This document shows positions 1-12,700 of a stretch of DNA of 64,000 nucleotides, piece by piece; position 1 is the stretch's first letter, and each line of letters starts with the position of its first letter. Both the position numbers and the translations under genes were made by a program. The stretch lies in assembly GCA_033297205.1 (NCBI GenBank), contig MU859106.1:62001-126000 (forward strand). The letters run 5' to 3'. Under the pieces are notes generated by a model. That model worked only from the letters and a program-made list of their open reading frames with translations, was not told where the DNA came from and did no database searches. The stretch comes from Pseudoneurospora amorphoporcata (lineage: Eukaryota; Ascomycota; Sordariomycetes; Sordariales; Sordariaceae).

Positions 1-197
1 AGTAGGTTGAAAAGCTCATCGGGATGTTCCTTTTGCCATGTGGCGAGCTGGTCCACAGCAGCATCCCGGATCAGGCGAGTACTGCCTGTCTCGATGAGCC
101 TATACGTAAAGCTTGTTAGTCAAGGGTCTAGAAAAACACAACCCTTTCAGAAAGAGCAGAGCACTTACGTGACAAGGCGATCTAGCCGTGACGCCAT
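1..197 (-). CDS. mot1: Mot1, TBP-removing Snf2-family ATPase (N-terminal fragment, runs off the window)
   Basis: Partial CDS, complement of join(<1..99, 169..197). Exon 1 is only 29 nt and starts MASRLDRLVT. A 69-nt intron (100-168) has donor GTAAGT, a CTAAC branch-like site and acceptor TATAG. Exon 2 continues in frame with LIETGSTRLIRDAAVDQLA and a stretch ending HPDELFNL, then leaves the window at base 1. This matches the opening HEAT repeat of Mot1/BTAF1, as I remember the family. Mot1 is a nuclear ATPase that uses ATP to strip TATA-binding protein from DNA and so redistributes it among promoters. Only about 42 residues of a protein usually near 1,900 are visible, so the ATPase domain cannot be checked. 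The gene diverges from smc3 across 4.7 kb. The recognition rests on a short N-terminus but is supported by correct splicing. Confidence 0.8.
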
Positions 198-3100
198 CTC
201 TTGTTCATGTCAGTAGACTGTGTTGATATGTTAATAGGGGGTTATTGCCATGGCACTGCAAGAATGTCAGTCTTATACCCTTCAAGCTTTGTCTGATGCA
301 TGGAATAACGGAGATGATGTTCGTTTTTTTTCCCTTCTTAAATATGCAAGGAGCCTAGAAAAAGGAGGCAAGGGGGGAGGGGGGGGAAGAACAATCAGGG
401 GTAGTTTGATATGTGGTCCGGGTGAATGGATCAGCAACAACAACAAAACAAGAGACGTTGACGAGGTGACCCCCCCCTGCCGAGACCCGGAATTGTTTAT
501 GTCTGAGGGTTAGGGGAGATATAGTCCACATGCAGGTCTCCAACCTCGATGACAAGAAACCTCAAAACAGACAACACCCAACGACCAAGTGACAACGAGG
601 TTTACAGTACACTGATTTTGAAGCAAAGGAAAGGCGTGGCAAGAATGAGGTGTAGGGTGATGGATATGTGAACGTACCTTGGGAATTTCCACAGTTATGG
701 CAAGGCTGTAGTCCCAAATGCCCAACACAAGCTTCACTATGGATTGTGATGCTGGCGACGGTTGTTGTAGGATTGTGGGAAGAAAGGGAGGTTTCTATCA
801 GGAAGTCTAGAAATATCAGGTTTTATTTAGCCCTTTGCATAACATTGTTGGATTGGATCCCATAGTTGACGCATTGTGTGTGGTGCTCTATGGTCACCGT
901 GAAAGAAGCAAGCGGAATGACAGGATGGGCAGTGGGGGAAGTGCAAAGAAGGGAGTCGGTTGGCATGACTCAAGCCAGATGATGTGTTCGAGGGGCGCCA
1001 GCAATGACAACAATACTTGTTGCAAGAAACCAAACATAGGGAGACAGATGAAAGTGGTGGGGGGCGTTGTTGGTGAGATGACATGTGGGATGAAATGGTA
1101 ATATCAAATATCAAGACTCACCGTCTGCCAAAAGTCTCTTTATGCAAGCCACTAAGGTCGCCGGTACCTTGCGCTAGACAAACACACACAAAGAGCACAC
1201 AGTGCAACGGTGACAGCGGCCGCCGAAAGATGGTCCGTGTGGTCCGTGTGGCCCGTGGATATTTGGGCGGGGCAGGATCGAAATAATGTATGGAGGGGTC
1301 TGGACCAGGCGGTCAACTCCCGGTCTTGTCGCCTTGAAATAGTGGCCAAGTAGCCAAGTATCGGAGGGTGGTGACGTTGAAGGGCAGGCAATTTGCGTCT
1401 GAGATGTGCTGCTGCCTTGTGTTACTGTGTCGCCTGGACTGATTGGTGGTTGGCTGGTCGGATTGAGAACGGAAGGTGAGGTCGGGTCGTGCACGACGCG
1501 CAGTAGGGCGCAGGTTGTAGTAGGGCGTAGCGAGCAACAAGTGCGCGGATGGGCGATGGCGGGCAGTGGGAGGTTCGGGTGGAGGGCAGCGGCCTGTCTA
1601 TAAAGAATGTTGGTTAGTAAATTTATAGACAAGCCGGCACTTCCCAACGTTCCTCCCTTCCCAAATTTTAGCGCGATCCATGTACCCCTGCCATCCATGC
1701 GCCTCCCCCAATTGCACCTCAATGCCCCAGTCAAGTGCGGTCCACCGCGCCCTCTGGTTGGCTGCCCGGCCTCACGCCCCAGTCCGTTTCTCCAGTCAAG
1801 AAAGGAAGGAGTGCATTTGCTTTGAGCTTCATCACGTTGTGAGCTTTGCCCTGTGGCTCTTTCCAGAGGCCCTGTCCCGTGGTGCCGTGCACGGTTGACG
1901 GCTTTGCATCTTGAATTTCTATGTCAGTCAATTCTTTTCCTTTTTCTTTTTTTTTCCTTCCACGTCTTCCCAGTCCATTTCTTATGCCTAGAATTCCATG
2001 TCGTTGCCTTCCAACACCAGCTCACCTGTTGCCAAACCAGCTGCCCCGAGTGGACTTGGAGTCGAGTCGGATGACGAAGATGCATGCTTGCCAGTGCCTG
2101 CCTGTTCCGCCCGCCTGCCTGCCTTAACCCTTCGGGACAAAGCCCAGTGCGACCCGATGACGAATAGCCAGCAGAAAGGCTGCGCTGTCGAGGCCTGCCT
2201 ACCTCGACAGATTATCGAAATCTCCGTCCGTCGGATACCGGAAGTCGTACAGTCTTGCAATCGGGACTAGTCCGGCTTACGACTCTCATCCGTTTCCGGA
2301 CCCGGGCGGTGATACAACAACTACCGGTAACCGTATGAACCTCACCTTTTCCGAGAAAGCCGACTTTCTTTGTCCACGGAGTGAGCAACCAAGTGTTGCT
2401 GAGCTTCTTGCTTTCCCCGCGCATACAGGACTGGGCTCGTCTCGGTCTCGGCTGGATCAGCTGCAGGGCAACCTAGTCGTATAAATATATAAACCCAGGC
2501 CCCCGGGTCGGCTCGACCCGCCACATTGCAGTCCTTCTACGTTCCTGCTTCTAGGGCCATGATGGCAAATGTGAGCCTTCAATTCCGAAGGGTCACATTT
2601 CGTGGGAGAACCATGATACACGACCATCTTCATATCCGCCTACATCAGCCTAACAGACGTCCACAACCTCATCTTTGATGGTGGAAAATGTTTGCTTAGC
2701 TGTCATGGCGCGGCGCGAAACGAAAAAGAAACCATGATGCGGTACACGGTAGTGTAGCATAAGCAAGCTGGCGACGCACCCCGTGGCCCATCATCTGTCA
2801 ACGGTGTGCCTGATCCATATCAAAGAGAGCCGTCGTTCGTCTTCGTACTGTGAGAATCCCCAAATCCGGAAAGCCAATGCTTGGGGATATCTCGGTACGG
2901 TGCCCTTGTTGGTGTGCCTGTCTCGCCCGTCAATGTCATGCATGGGATTCGGATGGTACCGCCGTCGCCGCCGTCCTGTGACCACCGCCAAGGGACTCTG
3001 TGGAAGCAACCTCGAAATGCAGAGCGGTAAGGAGGGCACTCCCAACGGCTGGCAAAGTTGTAAGAAAGGGCTGTTTGGCGAGAATTTAAACGCCGATATC

Positions 3101-4918
3101 CGGCCAGCCTTGGATGTTAAAAAAGACGTTCAAGTCAGACATTTCCAGGTTTATACGCGTGCATTAGTCGGACGGCACAAAGTGTGTAATCACCGACAAT
3201 CTCCATGCGGGATCTGCGACACCGGAACCAGTCAAAACAACGACGATCTACTCCCTTTTTCGCTTCTGGAGTAGAACCAGACAGTTCTCGGCACGTCACG
3301 GACAATATCGAGAAAAGGAGCGCCCAGGTCAAATCGCCAGTTACTATGAGGTCTTTGTGAGGAGGTTGCCGCACCGCAGGGACAGTGGAGCAAGCTAAAA
3401 ACAGTTAGGTTTCCGTCAAGTGGGGCATGGGAACGTCCACTGATGATTTCAAAGTCTGGGGTTCCTTGCTGCTCCCCATTCGGGCACCATTTCGGTCCCA
3501 GGCGAGCCAGAGAGAGTCGAAAGCCTCGAACAGAGTTTTCTCGTTGAAACCTTGGGACCCAACTTCAAACGAGAACAAATGCGGGACGTTGGGTCGTCTC
3601 CATTCACGGAAATGACGATTGGCTGTCCCAAGAATGGAGGAGCTGAAACGGACAGTTGTTCGGAAGATGTCGTAGAGACAGACAACAAATAAACCCTCCG
3701 TTGGAGGAGCAACCAGGTCCCAGATATTATGGAACTGCGATATGTCCTTGGTTCTTCTATCTCCACGATACAAGTGCCAATGCGCCTTACATTGGGACCA
3801 TCTACCTACACAATTTGTTCGGATAACGTAACAGCCGCTCGTCCGGCATATTTTCTTTCATGTTAGTTCCGTGGTGTTGTTACTGCTTCATCATCCATAA
3901 GTCAACGGATATCAAGAAGCCACATGGAATTTGGAAGGATGGCCGAGACATTGCATCAACCGCGCTAGGGGCTCTGACAGATGCAGCTACTGCCACGCGT
4001 CTGTCGAGACACGGGCAACTTTGGAGCTGAAATATCTCGATGCTCAACAGTTCCAATCATTGTAGTTCAAGGGTTCCGTGGTGCTTTCCTACAGCTTATT
4101 TCCCTCAAAGTTACCAAACCACGTCGCGCAATGGAGGCTTTTTTGAATCTTGAATCTTGAAAGAGCTTCGCTTCCCTCTCAGCCTCTCACCCTCCTCTCT
4201 ATGTTTCGCTATGTCACCGAATCCCATGCTTTGGAACCCGTCCTCTGATTGGTCAGAGATGTGACGGTCCAGGCGCTTTTCTCTATCCTCATAGTCACAC
4301 TGGCCCAAGCGTCTTGGGGAGCTCACTCGCTGCGACTCTGGCCCTGCCGCCCGCTGTGCTGCCTGCGTGAGAGAAATCCCCTGCAAGAGGGACAGCGCGC
4401 GACAGGGGAACCGGCGATGGAGACGCGCGAAAGTGAATTGGAGGTTCAAGCGCAAAGAAAGAACAACGGAAGTTCTCCGGTATCGTCACCCGCCAGCCCG
4501 GCCAACACGCCCTTCAGGCTCTTCTGAGCAACTTCGCGCTCGTGTGTGTACCGTGTCCAAAACCGAAACTTGATCACAATCTTCTCCCTACATCTCGAAA
4601 ACTGAAAAGGGTAGACAACTTCCGTCATTCTCAACCACGACGCCCTGCCACGCCCGCCCCGCGACCGATGGATGCGAACCAAACGATGCAAACAGAGACG
4701 ATCCGATTTCCACAACTCTTGACCACCGAGCTCTCGACCTGAACTGTTGTGCCCTTTTTGCGCCGAGTAATGCGCGCAGCTGTCTACTAGTCCAACAACA
4801 ACAGCCAATTGTTGTGTGCCCATTGCCTATACCTCCTTCATCCCACTTCCGCATTTCTTCAACAACAAAGTAGCTGCCGCCGCGCTGTCGTCCAGTTGAC
4901 GACGGCAAAATCGCAACC
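198..4918. other. Long divergent intergenic region between mot1 and smc3
   Basis: These 4.7 kb separate two divergently transcribed genes. I find no open frame with convincing coding character. The longest candidates (about 1174-1734 on the minus strand, 2783-3274 on the plus strand, 3405-3773 on the minus strand) have no recognisable domain or coding-like codon use. The region holds a G-rich run near 367-387 and a short direct repeat of a GTCCGTGTG-like unit near 1231-1258. Part of it must be the promoters and 5' leaders of the two flanking genes. The bases just before the smc3 ATG are pyrimidine- and A-rich, as expected of a fungal leader. Confidence 0.6.
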
Positions 4919-7900
4919 ATGCATATCAAACAGATTATTATCCAGGGCTTCAAAAGGTGCGTCGCATGCTTGTCTATATTACCTCCACGCGTATTGCGCG
5001 TCTGGCAATTACCAGTTCATTGTTTTGGATGTGGCGCGCGCCTGGCGCATTGAGGCAGGTTGAATCCGGTGCTGACTTCTGACACTCCCTCGCCAGCTAC
5101 AAGGAGCAAACCGTAATAGAACCCTTTTCTGCCGGTACCAATGTTATTGTTGGTCGCAACGGTTCAGGCAAGAGTAACTTCTTCGCCGCCATCCGATTCG
5201 TCCTCAGCGATGCCTACACCAACATGAGCCGCGAAGAGCGCCAGGCCCTTCTCCACGAGGGTTCGGGCTCGGCTGTCATGTCAGCATACGTCGAGATCAT
5301 CTTCGACAACACCGATAAACGTTTCAGCGAACCCGGCGACGAGGTCGTTATCAGGAGGACGATCGGTTTGAAGAAGGACGAATACTCGGTCGACAAGAAG
5401 GTGCAGACCCGTGCCGATGTCCTCAAGATTCTGGAGACGGCCGGTTTCGCCAAGGAGAACCCCTTCTACATCGTGCCCCAAGGTCGTGTTGCGGCCATCA
5501 CCAACATGAAGGAGAACGAAAGACTCAACCTGCTCAAGGAAATCGCCGGTACCAACCTTTACGACGACAGGCGCATACAGTCGCTGAAGATTATGGCCGA
5601 GACGAATAGCAAGCGCGAGAAGATTGACGAGTTGCTCGAGTACATCAAGGAGCGTCTTAGCGAGCTGGAGGAGGAGAAGGATGAACTCCGCGATTTCCAA
5701 GAAAAAGACCGCGAGCGCAGGTGTCTCGAGTACGCCCACTGGCACCGCCTACAGGAGACCAACAATAACACTCTGGAGCAGATCGAAGAGGTGAGGCAGG
5801 GAGGTGCTGGCGCAACGACCAAGGACCGGGCCCAGCTCCAGAAAACAGAAAAGGAAATCGCCGCCCTCGACCACAAGTTCCAGGAGCTGAAGCAGACTCT
5901 CGAACTCCTGGCCATCGAACGGCGCCAGTTGGATGAGGACAGGAAAGACTCCGCGCGTGCGCAGGCAAAGGCAGAGATGAAGTTAAAACACCTTGACGAG
6001 ACACGACATTCGCGCGAGAAGGCCCAGCAGCAACAGGAGGCGGAGCTGAACGAGGTCAGGCGAAGGATCCAGGCTGCCGAGTCTGAGCTTGCCAAGATTA
6101 TACCAGACTACGAGAAGTGGAAGAAGGAGGAGGAAGAGGTGGCAGCCGAGAGGGATTTGGCGGCCAATGGTCGTAAGACGTTGCTGACGAAGCAGACGAG
6201 AAGCTCCCAGTTCAGGACAAAGGCCGATCGCGATGCTTTCCTGAAAAGCGAGATCGAGGAGACGACCATCCAGCTTGCGAACCAGCGGGCCAACGAGATG
6301 GATGCGAAGGAGCAAGTCACGCTAGTCGAAAACTCGATCCAGCAGCTAGAAAAGGAGATCCAGAACATCCGCGACAGTCTTGGAGGATTCGGTCAAGACC
6401 GGTCGTCAATCTCTGAGAAGCTGACCAAGGCTCAAGAGGCCAGGGAACAGCTGTACGAAGAGCGAAAGAGACTGCGTCGCGAGGAGGACAAGCTCGGTTC
6501 TTTGCTTTCGAATACCCGTGCGGATAGGGACAACGCGGAGGCGGATCTCTCACATGCCATGGATTCAGCTACAGCACGGGGTCTAGCAGCGATCAGACGT
6601 CTCAAGAGAGAGCGGGATATCCCCGGTGCCTATGGTACACTGGCAGAGCTTATGAACGTGCCAGTAGACGCCTACAGATTGCCGGTCGAACAGGTTGCGG
6701 GCAACAGTCTCTTCCACTACGTCGTCGACAACGAGAAAACAGGTACCATGCTCTCCGAGTATCTCCACAAGAACTATGGTGGCCGTGTCACATTCATGCC
6801 GCTTGAACAACTACGGCCGAGGCAGGTCAAGATGCCAAGGGCCTCGGACGCTCAACCGCTTATCAGCAAAATCGAGTTTGATCCGATGTACGAGAAGGCA
6901 TTCCAGCAGGTATTTGGGCGCACAATTGTCTGCCCTAACTTGTCGGTAGCCGGTCAGTATGCGCGTACACACGGTGTCGATGCCATCACCCCTGAAGGTG
7001 ACACGACCAACAAGCGAGGTGCCATGACTGGTGGCTATGTCGATGCACGCCGATCACGGTTGGAGGCGGTGCGGAGACTTGAAGAACTCAGGGAACTTTA
7101 CGAGCAACAGCTCGAAGACCTGGACAGGATCAAAAAGGAGGATGAGACTCTGGAGCAGAAGATCACGAGCGCTAACGGCGAGGAGCGCAAGTTCGATCAA
7201 CAAATGCGCCAGTTCGATTCGGGCTTCGAGCCCCTGAAGGTCGACTTGCGGACAAAGTCGCTTCAGCTGGATCGCGAACGGCGACATCTTGAGGACGCCA
7301 AGAAGCGCTGGGCAGCCATTGAGAAGAACCTGAAGGAGTTCGACGAGAACCTCACAGCATACCGGGCCGAAATGGATTCCGAGTTCAAGAAGGCGCTATC
7401 AGCCGCCGAGGAGCGTCAGCTCGAGGAGTTCGGTGCCGAAGAGCATCGTCTGCAGATGCAGTTGAAGGAAATCAGCAGGAAGCGTCTGGAGCTGGAAGGT
7501 CGCAAGAAGTCGCTGGAGACGGAACTTCGTGCGCACCTCCGGCCGCAGGAGGATCAGCTGCGCAGCCAGGCATTTGAGAACTCCGCCACTGGTGGTAGTG
7601 GGAGCTTTAAGGACGCTCAGAAGGAACTCAAGAAGCTTAAGAAGGCTGCTGCTGAGGTCGACAGGCAACTGCAGGAGAACGAGGAGAAGACGGAGGGTAT
7701 CGCTGCCGAGATCGCTGAGCTAGAGGCCCACAAGGCGCAAAAGGAGCAGGAACAGCAAGAGCTCCAGAAGCGGATTGATCAGTATCAGAAGAAGCTCGAA
7801 AAGAACTCGCAGACCAAGGCGCGTCTGCTCCAACAGGCGGCCGAGTATGCCAAGAACATCCGTGATCTTGGTATCCTGCCTGAGGAAGCCTTTGGCAAGT

Positions 7901-8885
7901 ACGAGAAAATGAAGTCTGAGCAGGCAAGTTATCCCTCTCCCTTTGTCACTATTTGCTATGGCTGCATACTAACCAGCAAAACAGATTGAGACAAGACTCC
8001 GCAAGGTCAACGAGGCCCTCAAGAAGTACAAGCACATCAACAAGAAGGCCTTCGACCAGTACAACAACTTCACCACGCAGCGCGAGCAGCTCCTGAAGCG
8101 TCGCAAGGAGCTCGACACGTCGCAAAAGTCCATCGAGGAACTCATCCAGCATCTCGATCACGCCAAGGACGAGGCCATCGAGCGAACGTTCAAGCAGGTC
8201 TCCCGCGAGTTCTCCACCATCTTCGAGAAGCTCGTGCCCGCCGGCCACGGCCGTCTGGTCATCCAGCGCAAGGCTGCCGGCAGCAGCAAGAACAACCGCA
8301 ACGCAGCAGCAGAGGACTCGGATGAGGATGCCGCAGGACGAGGTAAGGGCGTCGAGTCCTATAGTGGTGTGGGTATCAGTGTGAGCTTCAACTCCAAGGT
8401 CATGGATGAGCAGCAAAAGATTCAGCAGCTCAGTGGTGGACAGAAGAGTATGTCTTTTTTTCTCCTCTCTCCTCCTTCTTTTCTTTCCCCTTTCCCTCTT
8501 CCCTTCCCCTTCCCCTTCCCTTTTCCTCACCTTCCTCCATCCCCTTTTTTTCCCATTAATCCCACTCACTAACTTTTACTCTCTAGGTCTCTGCGCCCTC
8601 TGCCTAATCTTCGCCCTCCAAGCCGCCGAGTCCTCCCCCTTCGTCATCTTCGACGAGGTCGACGCCAACCTGGACGCGCAGTACCGCACCGCCGTCGCCG
8701 CCCTGCTGGGTTCCATCTCCAAGACCCAGAAGACCCAGTTCATCTGCACCACCTTCCGACCGGAGATCGTTATGGTCGCCGATAAATGCTACGGTGTCAC
8801 ATTTCACAATAAGACGAGCACGATTGATTGCGTCCCAACGGAGGAGGCGCTGAATTTCGTGGAGGGGCAGGTCAGTGGGAAGTAA
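4919..8885 (+). CDS. smc3: Smc3, cohesin core ATPase subunit
   Basis: CDS join(4919..4956, 5097..7923, 7985..8447, 8587..8885), 1,208 residues, the normal length for Smc3. It starts [13 protein letters not shown]. Walker A is GRNGSGKS (residues 32-39). The lysine pair in SVDKKVQT (about residues 113-114) corresponds to the lysines acetylated by Eco1 in yeast. Long coiled coils flank a hinge in the middle (about residues 480-660). The C-terminal head has the LSGGQKSL signature and the Walker B segment [12 protein letters not shown]. Smc3 pairs with Smc1 and a kleisin to form the ring that holds sister chromatids together. Intron 2 (7924-7984) starts with GC (CAG|GCAAGT) and ends in ACAG. The GT four bases further on would give an immediate stop after splicing. 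Intron 3 (8448-8586) is almost pure pyrimidine. The 38-nt first exon is fixed by the SMC N-terminal motif. Confidence 0.97.
8452..8550 (+). repeat. Polypyrimidine tract inside smc3 intron 3
   Basis: About 100 nt made almost entirely of C and T, with runs of CCCTT and TTCCCC units. It fills most of the 139-nt third intron of smc3, between donor GTATGT at 8448 and acceptor CTCTAG ending at 8586. Such a strand-asymmetric tract can adopt H-DNA and may mutate by slippage. No function can be shown from sequence. Confidence 0.8.
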
Positions 8886-9650
8886 GAAGTTGTAGGAGAG
8901 GAGTTGGGGGGTTGTGGGATTGTTGGGTGGTAGCTTGTGGATGTAGCTGGAAAGGGTAGGAAGAGGAGCAGAAGTATGAGGAGATGGTAGTAAGGCTGTA
9001 TATGGTATCGTCTTTTTCTTCGAAGTATGTGGTTTGAACTTTTATGCGAATATGGGTTTGATGCGTATCTACATCGTTGAAAAGGGGCGGTTTACTTGTT
9101 TGTGTCACTGCTGCTGTTCGCTCTCACTTTGGGCGTGTCTTCAGGTTAATCGTACATGTCTGCGTTCGGTTAGACTAGGCTAGGAGCGGAAAAGCATTTG
9201 AAACTGGTGGGATGGATGTGTAGGCTCACTTGCAAATTGTTATATAAGGTAACCCAAACACCTGTAGGGATGTTAGATGCGACCGGTAACTGGATGTTTT
9301 GCTGTAAAACATCCAAGTCGTTCAAAGTTTGTTGTTTGTCCAAGTTCTGCATCAAAACGAACAGTCTCTGGGGAGACTAAGAAAAAAAAAAGAAGAAGAA
9401 ACCAGTCATGCCAGCAAAAAGTAAGCAACTAAAACCGGTAGCCCGATGCTGCTGAAATAAAACTCTTTTCTCCAAAGCCCAACCAAAAGAGCGCGGACGT
9501 GATGTGCAAACAGAGGAATATTGAATGGCCATCAGTATCAGGTTATCGGCTTTGAGGGGGAGCCATCCCCACTTCGTATCAGCTATATAGTTTCCTAATC
9601 CAGGCCCTCTTTCCAACAGTCAACTACGACAGCTGATCAACAGTTGTACA
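8886..9650. other. smc3 3' region and tRNA-Asp upstream region
   Basis: No gene is visible. It holds the smc3 3' UTR and then the upstream sequence of the tRNA-Asp gene. A TATA-like CTATATAG lies at 9583-9590, about 65 nt before the tRNA. The 40 nt just before the tRNA contain ACTACGACAGCTGATCA, which recurs upstream of the second tRNA-Asp copy at the other end of the window. Confidence 0.7.
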
Positions 9651-9743
9651 TCTTCCGTAGTATAGTGGTCAGTATGTGAGCTTGTCAAGCTTGAACATCA
9701 GTTCGATTCGCTCGAGACCCGGGTTCAATTCCCGGCGGGAGAG
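9651..9743 (+). tRNA. tRNA-Asp (GTC), with a 21-nt intron
   Basis: The acceptor stem TCTTCCG/CGGGAGA pairs fully with one G-T pair, and the discriminator is G. D-arm, anticodon arm TGAGC/GCTCG and T-arm CCGGG-TTCAATT-CCCGG are all present. The anticodon GTC is at 9684-9686. A 21-nt intron (9688-9708) sits one base 3' of the anticodon, the canonical position for nuclear tRNA introns, and removing it restores a normal 7-base anticodon loop. A T run at 9751 can end RNA polymerase III transcription. The gene is identical over all 93 nt to the copy at 63800-63892. Confidence 0.96.
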
Positions 9744-12700
9744 ACCAACCTTTTTAACTTTTCGCATCATCTTTTTTTTTTCTCTTATATTCCTTTCATT
9801 TTGTTGGTGCTTTCTTCCTCTTTTCTTCATCCTTTTTCTTTTTTCCTCGAGTATTGTTATGTGGGTTTTGTTTTTGCTTCAATACTCATGGTATGTGGGC
9901 TGCTCGGCTGGCTGCCTGTTTTGCAGCTCTGTACATCAGCCCTTGGAGTCCGTATGGTTGTTTCCTTCACTCTCTGAACAAATTTAATTGGCAAGGCACA
10001 ATGAATGAAACTGTTTTAGAATGGTGGGTTTAAACTTACCGTCCTTAGTCCGATAGTTCCATGCTATTTGCTGTTTTACTGCAACATCTGTCTGTGGCAA
10101 AACCGATGTTGTTATCGTACTTTCCTTTGGGTCCGTCCCGCTATCTACACGAACTACGCTTGTGAATAATGATCTGTTGACGCTTATTGTTGTAGATGTC
10201 AAGGTATCACAGTGATCTGAAAATCGTAGTGGCCGGCTCACGAGCGATCGTAAAGAATGATGGATCGAGCAAACCACCAAGTTTCGCCTCTCTTACCTGA
10301 ACTGAAGCGCTCAGCAGCACAAATGCGAGACGGCAAGAGTTGTGCTACGCGGGATTGTCCCTGCCGGACTTGCAAAATGATGATGGCATTCCTCAAAGTG
10401 TCTGTCTCTACCTACTACACATGATAGCCGGTTTCCCACCTGGCTTGTCGAACTGAAAACCCACGAGCAATGTTTCTGCAGTCATTGTTTCTTCCTACTT
10501 TTTTCATTGAACGAGAAAGGCCTTGCTCCCTCTACGTGGCCGCTGAGGTTGGCCGAGAAGACGCCACGAGCGGACCAGAGGACTTCCCTTACTCGGGCAT
10601 TCATGTTTTGGCAGGACCGGTGCTTTTAACCCCGTCTGTCCGTGACATTTATCCGTTCGCTCTGTCTAGGTACGGACGAGCAGATGTAAATACAACTGTC
10701 TAACCTATGAGTAACGTTGCAGCTCATTCTTTTGGCTTCTAGTCTTTCATTGATCTTGTCTCCTCTGGTTTGCCCGTCTGTCTGTTCAGGCCTCAGGGTC
10801 CCCTGTCCGGACTCTGATGTTGACCAGGAATATCATGCGGGACGGGGCACAAGATGAAGAGACACCCAATGAGAGGCGCACAGGCAATGATGTTTGGCTT
10901 CAACGGGTGAGTGATATATAACACAATCAAAACCAAGCCTTTCTCATCCCCTCCGCAACGTTTCTCCTCGATGTTCGGATTCTCGGTTCTCGGTTAGTGG
11001 TTAGATTAGAGGCGAATTACGTCCCGTCTCGTATAGCTTCTGGCGGCCGACGACCGTTGAGATTCAAATTACGGCAGCCATTAGGGTTGCTGGCTCGGTT
11101 GAAGTTCGTCAAATCTGTACTGCGAGAAAGCCAGTCAAGTGAAGTCTTACATGGGCATGCTATGGAAGTCTCGGCAAACTCGCATTAAGATGACCATGAG
11201 CCGCTTGGCCGCAACCGAAAATCAACTCCGTGAAAACGCAACACGGGCTGCAACGCACGCACTTATTACCGCGGTATATAGTGTCTCGAGTGTGTGCGTG
11301 AGTGTTGTTGGTCTCCGTGTGGTGGATGTCTGGTTGCCTCATCCCCACCCTATTTTCCCACCTCCCTTTCCCAAGAACCCGGGCTAAGGACCTTTCGCTC
11401 TAGCCCCCTGCGCAGTATATTGCGTGCCGCATATCAAAGACCCTAAGGGATATGCGAGCAACCCTGCTCTTGTCGTCCTCATTCCAGCCCCCTTCATATC
11501 CCTTGAGCCTCTTGCTGAGAGAAAGATACTGTATGCGGTAGTATGGCATGGCCTGATGCTACCATGGTCCATGTCTGCGAGCCAAACAGACCTGCCAGCC
11601 AAGCCACGCACCCGTTCGGCAGAGACCACACTGGGCGGATAGAAAAGGGGTGTGACCATCCAGCAAGTTTGGAGCCGAGTGAGTTTACCCGGTTTATTCT
11701 GGTGACGGCCAGTTGACAATGACACCCCTCGTTTATCGGTCGGACAAGCTTCCGGTTTCTCTCGCTTGCTACCCTACCTACGTATGTTAAGGTACTCTGT
11801 CTACCCGGATGGACACTACCCCGGATCTACTACACTGAGACCTTATGTGGTATGTAGATGGCAGGGATATCAATGTAGGAGGAAGGTGACGTGCCCATCC
11901 GTCCGCAAACCTTGCTATAACAATTTGAGGCCGGGAAGAAGTGTTTTATGTGATGTGATGATGTTGAGCGGAGAAGTCATGTATTTTTCTTTGTTGATCC
12001 CGCATGGCTCAGTCAGTGGTGGTGAGACGGAGCTACGAAGTCCGGATCGGCGAACTGAGGATATTGAGAGGTAACCACCGTATCGTCGACGAGTCGAGTC
12101 GAGGAAGTAAACATGCTGCCATCATTTCCAGTACGTAACTTCTGAGACAGATCATCAAAAATTGTTTACGTGCCCAGTGTAGTTAGTGTCCAAATGGTAC
12201 GTGACCTCACGAGCGCCAAGTTTCCCGTTTGCTTTTTCGTTGTTTTACGCCTGGAAACAATTAGCCGCGATATCATTATTCTTTTGTGATGTGTTGGTTC
12301 CTTAGCCGCATCACCAGCTTCTTGGCAGGATCTTGTTCCTTGTGTATTGCGTCGAACAAGCGAGCCAACAGCATGACTTCTGGCGACAAAAGAGACCAGG
12401 GCGGGCACTCTAGAAGGTGCTGCTGCTTGCTTTTTCCTCGCGAGCTTCTCAAAAAAGAAAGGCTCCTCAGTGACCACTTGGGCCGATTCATGCAACAGAT
12501 TCTTCAGTCTTGCAATCGAGTAGGCGAGTGAGACATGCTTCAACTGATTTTGGAAGGAAAAAGAAAGGAAACGAGGGTTGCAGAAGCATCCCAACTCGGC
12601 CATAACCCATCTCTGTCCCTCAAGACGAACGTCTTCAGAGCGGAAAGACAAAACCACGGACCTTTGTCAAGTACCGAAGCACCCGCGCGAAGAACTTCCG

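Noticed and set aside
1174..1734. 186-codon minus-strand frame upstream of mot1
   Set aside because: No domain, Pro/Thr/Ser-rich composition without coding bias, and several overlapping frames of similar length.
2783..3274. 163-codon plus-strand frame
   Set aside because: No recognised domain or coding-type codon use; lies in the mot1-smc3 spacer.
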